A DNA stretch of 15,048 nucleotides from Nitrosarchaeum sp. (GTDB lineage: Archaea; Thermoproteota; Nitrososphaeria; Nitrososphaerales; Nitrosopumilaceae): NCBI GenBank assembly GCA_004297665.1, contig SCUP01000337.1:1-15048 (forward strand), given 5' to 3'. Below are positions 7,118 to 13,840 of this stretch, piece after piece. Each line of letters starts with the position of its first letter. The first letter of the stretch is position 1. Position numbers and translations under genes: made by a program. The notes below the pieces were generated by a model that did not search any database, had not been told where the DNA came from, and saw only the letters and a list, made by a program, of their open reading frames with translations.

Positions 7118-8455
7118 ATGAAATTAATTGATGTGAATACATTGACATTAAACATTACAAATTCAAATTCACTAAAGGAAAGAGCCAAAAAGGTAATTCC
7201 ACATCAAACAGGAACTTTTAGTAGATCTGCATCTCACTTTGTTGAAGGCATTTATCCTGTTTATATCGAATCAGCACAAGGTTCTCACTTTACAGATGTC
7301 GATGGAAATGAATTCATAGATTATTTGTGTGCGTTAGGACCAATTACTTTGGGATATAATTACAAGGCTGTCAATGATGCCATAATTAATCAGCTAGAGA
7401 AAGGAATCCTTTTTTCACTTCCACATAGAATTGAAGTAGAAGCATCTGAGCTATTTTGTGATACCATACCACATGCAGATATGGTGAAATTTGAAAAATC
7501 TGGTTCAAATGCAGTAACCGGGGCTGTTAGAGCAGCTCGGGCATTAACAAAAAAAGAAAAAATTGCATATTGCGGTGGAGGAGGTGTATGGCATGATTGG
7601 CAGGCTGCAATGGTAAGTCGTGATGGAGGAGTTCCAGAATTTAATAAACAACTTTTGAAGGTTTTTGAATACAATGACATTGATGGTCTTGAACAAATAT
7701 TTGATGAAAATCATGGAGAAATAGCTGCAGTTGTAATGGAGCCAACAATGTATGAAAAACCAAAAGATGATTTTTTGCATAAAGTTAGAAAAATCGTTGA
7801 TTCTAATGATGCATTATTGATTCTTGATGAAGTAATAACTGGATTTAGATTTGATCTACAAGGAGCACAAAAATATTTCAACATCAAAGGTGATTTCACA
7901 TGTTTTGGAAAAGGAATGGGTAATGGTCTTCCAATTTCTGCAATATCTGGACCAAATGAATTCATGAAAATTTTTGATGAACTTTGGGTATCATCAACAA
8001 ACAATAGTGAAAGTTTGTCCTTGGCAGGAACAATGGCAGTAATTAATGAAATGAAAGAAAAAAATACAATTGCAAAATGTTGGGAAACTGGAAAAATACT
8101 ATATGATAATTGGAACAGAATTGCAGAAGAAAATAATTTGAATGTAAAAATGAGTGGATATCCAGTACGAATGCATATGGATTGTTATGAACATGATGGA
8201 GGTGTTTCTGCAGAACTAAAAGCTTTGATTCTTCAAGAATTAGTCAAAAAAGGAGTTTTCATGTCTCCAAGCTGGGTTGGAATATCGTATTCTCATTCTA
8301 AAAATGATATTGATTCTACATTACAAATATTTGATCTAGTTTGCAAAGACATAAAAAAAATTGAAAATAATAATTACAAAAAATTCATCAAAGGTAATAT
8401 GCCAAAAACGGTATGGACAATGAAAATATTACCAACAAAAAAACATATTTCATGA
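7118..8455 (+). CDS. Class III aminotransferase, glutamate-1-semialdehyde aminomutase-like
   Basis: This is a 445-residue PLP enzyme of aminotransferase class III resembling glutamate-1-semialdehyde 2,1-aminomutase. It shows FTDVDGNEFIDYLCALGPITLGY (58-80), KSGSNAVTGAVRAARALT (127-144, the PLP phosphate site), ILDEVITGFRF (235-245, with Asp237 over the pyridine nitrogen) and CFGKGMGNGLPISAISG (262-278, with Lys265 the Schiff-base lysine). GGGGVWHDW (153-161) replaces the usual G-x-Y-H-G region, hinting at a substrate other than glutamate semialdehyde. The ATG at 7118 is 40 bp after the nucleotidyltransferase; a GTG at 7133 is a possible later start, and both precede the conserved domain. Its place among nonulosonate genes argues against HemL heme/cobalamin duty and for an aminotransferase or aminomutase acting on a sugar or acyl precursor. 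That role is inference. Confidence 0.87.
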   Translation: MKLIDVNTLTLNITNSNSLKERAKKVIPHQTGTFSRSASHFVEGIYPVYIESAQGSHFTDVDGNEFIDYLCALGPITLGYNYKAVNDAIINQLEKGILFSLPHRIEVEASELFCDTIPHADMVKFEKSGSNAVTGAVRAARALTKKEKIAYCGGGGVWHDWQAAMVSRDGGVPEFNKQLLKVFEYNDIDGLEQIFDENHGEIAAVVMEPTMYEKPKDDFLHKVRKIVDSNDALLILDEVITGFRFDLQGAQKYFNIKGDFTCFGKGMGNGLPISAISGPNEFMKIFDELWVSSTNNSESLSLAGTMAVINEMKEKNTIAKCWETGKILYDNWNRIAEENNLNVKMSGYPVRMHMDCYEHDGGVSAELKALILQELVKKGVFMSPSWVGISYSHSKNDIDSTLQIFDLVCKDIKKIENNNYKKFIKGNMPKTVWTMKILPTKKHIS

Positions 8456-8515
8456 AATACTTAGATTATCACATGTTATCTTGTTTTGATTAGTTATCTT
8501 CACATACAAAAATTT

Positions 8516-9523
8516 TCAAATTCTACTTTTTATGTAATCTATGGGTAAAACAGGAGAAGGATCTGTTTTTGATAAAACCGCCTTGTAAATTGATGTGTAA
8601 TCAAACATGTAAATAAGAGAAATTGTTTTTGTCAAAATATTTCCTGAAACAGAATGAACTTCCTTAAAGTCTATATCTTTTTTTATAAAAAATTCTTTAA
8701 CTATGTTAAATCTTTCTTTTGTTTTTATGTAATCATCTTTTCCTTGTAAGAGTATAGGTTGCACTACCGATGGTTTTTCCCATGATACTATGCCATTATG
8801 ACATGCTTCTATCACATCTTCTATGATTGCGTGAATCTTTGCATTTTCTTGCAAAGATGATTTGAATCTTGTTGCAGTTGCTTGTAATCCGTGAGGATAA
8901 TAAATAACAGGAATTCCAGATATCCAACTAGCCAAATCAATTGATGGATTTGAATCTGATAAATTATGAGAAAATATTTTGTTTTTCATAATGTCAAGTT
9001 CGTTTAATGATTCAATAATATCATTTTTCTCAATTGGAAGTACTGAATTTAATATTTTTAGAATTGAATAAGTAAAATTGACAAGAGATGTTCTTGGAGA
9101 ATGAATAAGTGGAATTTTTCTAAACATAATTTGGTTGTTTTTACAAAATTTTTCTAGTTTACCTCCTGATGAAAACGCAATCAATCTGCAATCTATTTTT
9201 TTTGCAGAATTTACTACTGTCAAAGTCTCAGACGTATTTCCAGATATGCTTGTTGTGACTACTAGTGTATTTTTATCTACCGTCTTTGGTAAGAGATATC
9301 CTTTGACAAGTGATACATGTATATCACTTTTAGATAATATTGAAGAAAATAGGTCTCCAATTGTACCTGAACCGCCCATTCCAGCAAAAACAATATGATC
9401 AATATCGTGAAAATCTACTTGTTCATGATTGGATTCAAATGATTCACGTGCAATCTCCGGCCATTTGTCATAAACTTTGTACATCTTTTGCAAGTCATAT
9501 TTTTCTATAGTTGAAATATCCAA
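8516..9523 (-). CDS. Bifunctional phosphoglucose/phosphomannose isomerase (SIS domains)
   Basis: The protein matches the archaeal PGI/PMI family, which interconverts glucose-6-P, mannose-6-P and fructose-6-P. The first SIS domain has FAGMGGSGTIGD (46-57), SISGNTSET (92-100) and FSSGGKL (117-123). The second region has RFKSSLQENAKIHA (219-232, with the candidate catalytic Glu226) and EACHNGIVSWE (239-249, with His242), both counterparts of known catalytic residues. It ends in DPSPVLPIDYIK (321-332), the family ending. Length (335) is normal. The start is TTG at 9523; the frame upstream is closed by a TAA with no ATG, and a TATA-like element lies 27 bp upstream. Met14 is a later ATG but would drop residues usually present. 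It ends 60 bp from the class III enzyme, tail to tail, and is divergent from mtnA. It can feed fructose-6-P into amino sugar synthesis, but is a general metabolic gene. Confidence 0.92.
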   Translation of the reverse strand: MDISTIEKYDLQKMYKVYDKWPEIARESFESNHEQVDFHDIDHIVFAGMGGSGTIGDLFSSILSKSDIHVSLVKGYLLPKTVDKNTLVVTTSISGNTSETLTVVNSAKKIDCRLIAFSSGGKLEKFCKNNQIMFRKIPLIHSPRTSLVNFTYSILKILNSVLPIEKNDIIESLNELDIMKNKIFSHNLSDSNPSIDLASWISGIPVIYYPHGLQATATRFKSSLQENAKIHAIIEDVIEACHNGIVSWEKPSVVQPILLQGKDDYIKTKERFNIVKEFFIKKDIDFKEVHSVSGNILTKTISLIYMFDYTSIYKAVLSKTDPSPVLPIDYIKSRI

Positions 9524-9545
9524 TATTCTGAATTTTATGTCTACA

Positions 9546-9554
9546 ATAAAATAT
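9546..9554 (-). promoter_or_regulatory. TATA-like element for PGI/PMI
   Basis: ATAAAATAT on the plus strand (ATATTTTAT on the minus) is centred 27 bp upstream of the TTG at 9523 and supports that non-ATG codon as a leaderless start. Confidence 0.5.
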
Positions 9555-9634
9555 CTATCTAAATGTGATGAATATCTTTTTAATTAATAAATTAACTATC
9601 TGCCAGAATCACATTATGCCTGTTTTTCAATTGA

Positions 9635-9644
9635 TTTTTAAAAA
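9635..9644 (+). promoter_or_regulatory. TATA-like element for mtnA
   Basis: TTTTTAAAAA is centred about 25 bp upstream of the mtnA ATG at 9665, predicting a leaderless mRNA. Together with the opposing element at 9546-9554 it accounts for the 141 bp PGI-mtnA spacer. Confidence 0.55.
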
Positions 9645-9664
9645 GCCTGATTTTGAGATGATTT

Positions 9665-10720
9665 ATGGACAATACAGCAATTGATTCCTCTTTGAGAACA
9701 GTGGAATGGAAAGACAACAAAGTAATCATGATTGATCAGACCAAACTACCAAATCAACTAGTATTTGTAAAATATGATGACTTTAATCAAGTTGCAGATG
9801 CTATTAGAACTCTAGTTGTAAGAGGTGCTCCTGCAATTGGAGTATCAGGCGCTTTTGGCTTAGCTTTGGCATCTTTACAAAGTAAAGCAACTACAAAAAG
9901 TGAATTAATTTCTGATTTGGAAAAAGCAAGAAAAATTCTATATGAGACAAGACCTACTGCTGTAAATCTGAAATGGGGCTTAGATAAAATTATGACAGTT
10001 GCAAATTCTGGAACTACAGTTGAACAAATCAAGCAATCAGTAATCAATGAAGCTAAAAAAATGGCAGATGAAGATATACAAATAAACAAAACTATGGGAA
10101 AATATGGCTCTGTTTTGTTTGATAACAATGATACTATAATGACTCATTGCAATGCTGGTGCATTAGCTACAGTAGCATATGGAACAGCATTAGGTGTAAT
10201 TAGGGCAACAAGGGAAAGTGGAAAAAACATCAAAGTAATAGCTACTGAAACAAGACCAGTACAGCAAGGCTCTAGACTAACAGCATTTGAGTTAAAACAT
10301 GATGGATTTGATGTCAGTCTAATTCCAGATACTGCTGTAGGATATTCGATGGCAAATGGACTAGTCAATAAAGTAGTAGTTGGTGCAGACAGAATTGTAA
10401 GAACTGGTCATGTCTTTAATAAAATTGGAACATATCAAGTAGCAACTATGGCAAAGCAACACGGAATTCCATTTTATGTCGCAGCTCCACTATCCACCTT
10501 TGATATGAAAAGTGATGCCAAAGATGTAATTATTGAAATGCGAAAAGGAACCGAAGTAACTGGAATTGGTGATAAAAAAACAGCTCCTGATGACATTAAT
10601 GTGATTAATCCAGCATTTGATATGACTCCGCCTGAGCTAATCTCAGGAATAATCACTGAAAAAGGCGTGGCCAAACCACCATATGAAGAATCGATTAAAA
10701 AATTATTTGAAGCTAATTAA
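9665..10720 (+). CDS. mtnA: S-methyl-5-thioribose-1-phosphate isomerase
   Basis: The enzyme converts 5-methylthioribose-1-phosphate to methylthioribulose-1-phosphate in salvage of the methylthioadenosine left from polyamine and SAM metabolism. Motifs run in family order: RTVEW (11-15), DQTKLP (24-29), VRGAPAIGVSGAFGLALA (52-69), THCNAGALATVAYG (160-173, with Cys162 as catalytic thiol), TETRPVQQGSRLTAFEL (194-210), GADRI (240-244, with Asp242 as catalytic acid), NKIGTYQVA (252-260) and a C-terminal ITEKGVAKPPYEESI. Length (351) is normal. The related archaeal ribose-1,5-bisphosphate isomerase shares the eIF2B-like fold, but the RTVEW start and the Q-G-S-R-L-T-A and P-P-Y blocks favour MtnA. 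The ATG lies about 25 bp after a TATA box. MTA phosphorylase and later salvage genes are not nearby. Confidence 0.94.
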   Translation: MDNTAIDSSLRTVEWKDNKVIMIDQTKLPNQLVFVKYDDFNQVADAIRTLVVRGAPAIGVSGAFGLALASLQSKATTKSELISDLEKARKILYETRPTAVNLKWGLDKIMTVANSGTTVEQIKQSVINEAKKMADEDIQINKTMGKYGSVLFDNNDTIMTHCNAGALATVAYGTALGVIRATRESGKNIKVIATETRPVQQGSRLTAFELKHDGFDVSLIPDTAVGYSMANGLVNKVVVGADRIVRTGHVFNKIGTYQVATMAKQHGIPFYVAAPLSTFDMKSDAKDVIIEMRKGTEVTGIGDKKTAPDDINVINPAFDMTPPELISGIITEKGVAKPPYEESIKKLFEAN

Positions 10721-10759
10721 TAGAAAGTTTTTATTGATTTTAAATATGCATTTAACAAT

Positions 10760-11398
10760 ATGAGTACTGTCACTGCACAAGCCATAAAAGATTCCCTAAA
10801 GCAATGCATGGATCCCGAAGTCCCGCTAAATATTGTTGAGATGGGATTAATCTATGGAATTGATGTGGTGGAAAACAATAATGTCAATATCAAAATGACC
10901 ATGACCACACAAGGTTGTCCACTACATGAGACATTGGTTCAAGATGTAACAAGATATGCCAAAAAAGTTCCAGGTGTAAACAACGTCAAAGTCGATATAG
11001 TTTGGGAACCAAGATGGACAATGGATAGCATGACTGAAGAAGGAAAAGCAAAAATCAAAAACATGAGTAAGGCAATGACTACTCCTGCACCAATCAATTA
11101 TGAAACTGCATTGCCTCAAGGAGTTGGAAAACTAGTACAACAAGAAGATGGTTCAATGGTACTAGCTAATGAACATGAACAAGGGTTCATGGTTAATCAA
11201 GCCATTGTAGATTTTTGGAAGTCATGCAATGGACAACGCAAAGTTACTGAATTAGTAGAAATGTTTGCACAACAAACAGGCCTGCAAAGAAATCAGGTAG
11301 AAAAAGAAGTGATGCAATTATTACAACAACTACGTGAAGGTGGCTTGATTGCAATACCAACCCAACCTGATACACCAAATGTTCAATTCAAAAAATAA
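10760..11398 (+). CDS. MIP18/DUF59 iron-sulfur assembly domain fused to a PqqD-like domain
   Basis: This 212-residue protein has two recognisable parts. Residues 5-85 are an MIP18 (DUF59, SufT/PaaD-like) domain with DPEVPLNIVEMGLIY (18-32), MTTQGCPLHE (48-57, with the conserved Cys53) and VDIVWEPRW (78-86). It is followed by MDSMTEEGKAKI, the family's usual ending. Such proteins help mature Fe-S proteins in the cytosol. Residues about 120-202 look like a PqqD-type domain: LVQQEDGSMVLANEHEQGF, VNQAIVDFWKSCNGQRKVTELVEMF, then a long helix and GGLIAI. PqqD domains bind peptides for radical SAM maturases. The join suggests Fe-S delivery linked to recruitment of a partner, but no radical SAM gene lies in the window. 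It starts 39 bp after mtnA and may be cotranscribed with it; only 2 bp separate its stop from the convergent SDR. Confidence 0.88.
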   Translation: MSTVTAQAIKDSLKQCMDPEVPLNIVEMGLIYGIDVVENNNVNIKMTMTTQGCPLHETLVQDVTRYAKKVPGVNNVKVDIVWEPRWTMDSMTEEGKAKIKNMSKAMTTPAPINYETALPQGVGKLVQQEDGSMVLANEHEQGFMVNQAIVDFWKSCNGQRKVTELVEMFAQQTGLQRNQVEKEVMQLLQQLREGGLIAIPTQPDTPNVQFKK

Positions 11399-11400
11399 TA

Positions 11401-12048
11401 CTAGAAAATATAACTTGAGCTTGCACCATCAAAATTAATTACAACCCCTGAAAGATATTTTATTTTATTTTGAATTATAGCTTTGACAAAATTTCCAATC
11501 TCTTCTGGTTCACCAAGTCTTTTCATTGGTAGTGATTTTTTATATTCTTCAATGTTTTCTATTAGTTCTTTGGTTCTGTCTGTACTGATTAATCCTGGTG
11601 CAATGTTGATACAGCTGATGTTTTTTGCTGCGTAATCTTTGCTTAGAATTTTAAATACTTCGCTAAATGCGGCACGATATGCAGATGATATTATTAATTT
11701 TGAGTTTGGTTCTTTGATTACACTAGAACTGATCAAAAATATGTACCCGCCATCATTAATCTTGATATTTTGTAAAATTATACAAAATCCCAAAAATAAC
11801 TGATTGTGATATTTGTTCCAATCCTCTTCTGTAATATTTGCAAATTCTTTGGCTGTAGGTCCACCTGTATTGAGAACCAATACGTCTGTTTGATTATGAA
11901 TTCGTACAAATTTTTTCACACTATCCAAATTTGATGTATCTATATCATTTCTTGATGCTGCAAAAACATCCATTCCTATTGATTTTAGTGATTCTGAAAT
12001 TGCCTTACCCATCCCTCTGGAACCACCAAGAACAATTGCTCTAGTCAT
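11401..12048 (-). CDS. SDR-family oxidoreductase lacking the usual YxxxK lysine
   Basis: This 215-residue Rossmann protein of the SDR superfamily has GGSRGMG (8-14) as the NAD(P) loop, AASRN (30-34; Arg33 suggests NADP) and NTGG (60-63) in place of N-N-A-G. ISSSV (106-110) holds the catalytic serine, and NIAPGLISTDRTKEL (148-162) follows. The segment SSAYRAAFSEVFKILSKDYA has Tyr124 but Phe128 where the classical Tyr-x-x-x-Lys motif has Lys. It resembles the beta-ketoacyl-reductase-like SDR subgroup with an R-A-A motif and atypical active site. That makes it either an oxidoreductase using another residue or a protein that has lost catalysis. Substrate is unknown. The ATG at 12048 lies 26 bp after a TATA box, so it is probably a single-gene leaderless unit. 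Confidence 0.87.
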   Translation of the reverse strand: MTRAIVLGGSRGMGKAISESLKSIGMDVFAASRNDIDTSNLDSVKKFVRIHNQTDVLVLNTGGPTAKEFANITEEDWNKYHNQLFLGFCIILQNIKINDGGYIFLISSSVIKEPNSKLIISSAYRAAFSEVFKILSKDYAAKNISCINIAPGLISTDRTKELIENIEEYKKSLPMKRLGEPEEIGNFVKAIIQNKIKYLSGVVINFDGASSSYIF

Positions 12049-12070
12049 ATTATTCTAAGAAATTATTCTG

Positions 12071-12078
12071 TAATTAAA
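12071..12078 (-). promoter_or_regulatory. TATA box for the atypical SDR
   Basis: TTTAATTA on the minus strand is centred 26 bp upstream of the ATG at 12048, as expected for a leaderless archaeal transcript. Confidence 0.5.
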
Positions 12079-12167
12079 TTTCTTTATTGTTTGTAATTTT
12101 ATTCGCTGAGGATCTTTTCTTATAAAACCATTTCTCAGCCTTGTTACTGATCTTTTCTGCCTGTTGG

Positions 12168-12173
12168 TTAAAT
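12168..12173 (+). promoter_or_regulatory. TATA-like element for the repeat-containing surface protein
   Basis: TTAAAT is centred about 25 bp upstream of the ATG at 12196. The same spacer holds two copies of GATCTTTTCT (12111-12120 and 12149-12158), 38 bp apart, of unknown meaning. Confidence 0.4.
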
Positions 12174-12195
12174 GCGATTTTGAAATTTATTAATC

Positions 12196-13434
12196 ATGCA
12201 AAAACTCTTAGGACTGTTTCTGTTTGCTGTTCTAATTTCAGGAGCTTTTTCCTCAAGTTTTGCATTTGCACAAATAGGACCTACAGCTGAAGATGATTTA
12301 TATTCAGTCAATGAGGATTCAATTCTAACTGTAGCTCCTATGGGAGTTTTGTTAAATGACACAAGTATTGACAGTGATATCTTTGCAATTATACAAACTA
12401 ATGTTGGTTTTGGAACTCTCACACTAAATTTGAATGGAAGCTTTACCTACCAACCAAATCAAAACTTTGATTCTGTTGATTCATTTACATATATTGCTAC
12501 TAATGGAACTCATAACAGTAACAATGCCACAGTTACATTATTTGTTAATCCAATTAATGATGCACCAATAGCTCAAAATGATACTGTATCTACACCAGAA
12601 GACACTCCAGTTACAATCCAAGTACTAAACAATGACTCTGATGTTGATGGTGATTTCTTCATAATTAATTCTATAACACAAGGAACTAATGGAACCGTCA
12701 CAACAAACGGCACTACTGTCACTTATATCCCAAATCTAGATTTCAATGGAACAGATTCTTTTGCTTATACAATATCTGATGGAATACTTACTGATGATGC
12801 AACTGTATCTGTTACAGTAGGTTTAGTTAACGATGCACCAACAGCCCAAAATGATACTGCATCTACACTAGAAAGTACTTCAATAATAATCCCAGTACTA
12901 AACAATGACTCTGATGTTGACGGTGATCTACTTACTATACATTCTGTAACACAAGGAGCTAATGGAACTGTTACAACAAATGGTACAACTATTACTTATA
13001 CTCCACATCTAAACTTCACCGGAACAGATTCTTTCACTTATACTATATCTGATGGAGTAAATACTAGTAATTCTGCCACAATTACAGTAATTGTTACGTC
13101 TGTTGATGATGAATCTGATGAGGAACACAATGATAAAGTCAACATTTGTCATAAAGATAAGAAGACAATTTCTGTTTCAGAAAATGCTATTCCTGCACAT
13201 CTAAAGCACGGTGATGTACTTGGTGTATGTATTAATGAACATGATGACGATCATGACAGTAGTAAACACAACGGTAATCATGATGATAAACATGATGAAA
13301 TTACCGACAAAAAAGCAATAAAAAATCAGATTAAGGCATTAAAGAAAGACTTCAAAGCAAAAGAAAAAGAACTCAAAAACCAACTAAAAGATTTGAAGAA
13401 AGATAAGAAATCTCATGATGATCATGACGATTAG
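12196..13434 (+). CDS. Secreted Ig/cadherin-like repeat protein with His/Asp-rich charged tail
   Basis: A 412-residue exported protein. Residues 1-25 form a signal peptide (LLGLFLFAVLISGAF core, likely cut after AFA). Three beta-sandwich repeats follow at about 30-120, 124-214 and 215-304. They carry the A-x-x-D/N-D-x-x-x-x-x-E opening, L-N-N-D-S-D-V-D-G-D (absent in the first) and D-S-F-x-Y-x-x-x-x-G typical of tandem VCBS/cadherin-like (Big_9) domains, which often bind calcium. Next comes VNICHKDKKTISV ... AIPAHLKHGDVLGVC (315-345) with Cys318 and Cys345, a Cys/His module known near the C-termini of secreted proteins. The tail (346-412) is His/Asp-rich, with a Lys/Glu heptad-like helix at about 363-404. 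About fifteen N-x-S/T sequons occur before residue 300. There is no C-terminal membrane anchor, so it is probably secreted or S-layer associated. Ligand unknown. Confidence 0.88.
   Translation: MQKLLGLFLFAVLISGAFSSSFAFAQIGPTAEDDLYSVNEDSILTVAPMGVLLNDTSIDSDIFAIIQTNVGFGTLTLNLNGSFTYQPNQNFDSVDSFTYIATNGTHNSNNATVTLFVNPINDAPIAQNDTVSTPEDTPVTIQVLNNDSDVDGDFFIINSITQGTNGTVTTNGTTVTYIPNLDFNGTDSFAYTISDGILTDDATVSVTVGLVNDAPTAQNDTASTLESTSIIIPVLNNDSDVDGDLLTIHSVTQGANGTVTTNGTTITYTPHLNFTGTDSFTYTISDGVNTSNSATITVIVTSVDDESDEEHNDKVNICHKDKKTISVSENAIPAHLKHGDVLGVCINEHDDDHDSSKHNGNHDDKHDEITDKKAIKNQIKALKKDFKAKEKELKNQLKDLKKDKKSHDDHDD
12577..13126 (+). repeat. Tandem 273-bp coding repeat (domains 2 and 3)
   Basis: Two adjacent copies with an offset of exactly 273 bp encode the second and third 91-residue Ig-like domains. 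A run of 27 identical bases (12621-12647 and 12894-12920) and several shorter ones survive, which points to a duplication younger than the split from domain 1. Confidence 0.8.
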
Positions 13435-13482
13435 TCTAAAATTTATGCCTAAGATTATTTTTAATAAGAAATTTTTTACTAT

Positions 13483-13722
13483 TTAGATTTCTTTAATTTC
13501 TGTAATTGTTCCTAGCACTGAATCCATCTGAATAATAGCTTTTTTCTCATTCCATCCAAGGGCAACATACCAATCTCCTGCATCTCCATCATATTTTGTC
13601 TCTAATGTCTTGATATTTTCTGGTTGAATGTCATATTTTTTTGCAATACCTGAAACAGCTAAAGCAATTGCATCTTTTTCCTTTTCCAGCCTTCTCTTCA
13701 TTAACCCTATTCCGGGACTCAT
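13483..13722 (-). CDS. Small PepSY-like protein, function unknown
   Basis: A 79-residue soluble protein without signal peptide or membrane segment. The N-terminal half is helical and charged (MKRRLEKEKDAIALAVSGIAKK), and the C-terminal half reads GDWYVALGWNEKKAIIQMDSVLGTITEIKEI. The G-x-W-x-V then a-x-I-x-x-D-x-x-x-G-x-I order resembles a PepSY-like alpha-beta unit, a fold seen in secreted peptidase inhibitors but also in small cytosolic proteins. The ATG at 13722 has a TATA-like CTAATATAG about 26 bp upstream; Met8 is an alternative start. It stands alone between two plus-strand genes. No function can be assigned. Confidence 0.72.
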   Translation of the reverse strand: MSPGIGLMKRRLEKEKDAIALAVSGIAKKYDIQPENIKTLETKYDGDAGDWYVALGWNEKKAIIQMDSVLGTITEIKEI

Positions 13723-13840
13723 AACATCTCTGATTCATTTCATCTAATATAGTTAATTCCCAAAATTACCCACAATGTTTAATTTTTTTTATTTGATGCA
13801 TTTACGACACTTCAAATATCGTAATCAATAAGGAAATAAA

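Noticed and set aside
7390..8004. Three overlapping minus-strand open frames of 78-97 codons inside the class III aminotransferase gene
   Set aside because: They are antisense to a strongly conserved PLP enzyme and have Cys/Ser-rich compositions typical of shadow frames.
7118..8455. True HemL of heme/cobalamin synthesis
   Set aside because: The altered G-x-Y-H-G region and the nonulosonate neighbourhood argue against it, though not conclusively.
9787..10674. Minus-strand open frames of 113, 74 and 66 codons inside mtnA
   Set aside because: All lie antisense to conserved MtnA motifs and show no domain, promoter or plausible protein composition.
9665..10720. Ribose-1,5-bisphosphate isomerase instead of MtnA
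   Set aside because: The RTVEW N-terminus and the Q-G-S-R-L-T-A and P-P-Y blocks match MtnA better; phylogeny would settle it.
12121..12129. TATAAAACC as the promoter of the surface-protein gene
   Set aside because: It lies about 70 bp upstream of the ATG, too far for the spacing used elsewhere in the window; TTAAAT at 12168-12173 fits better.
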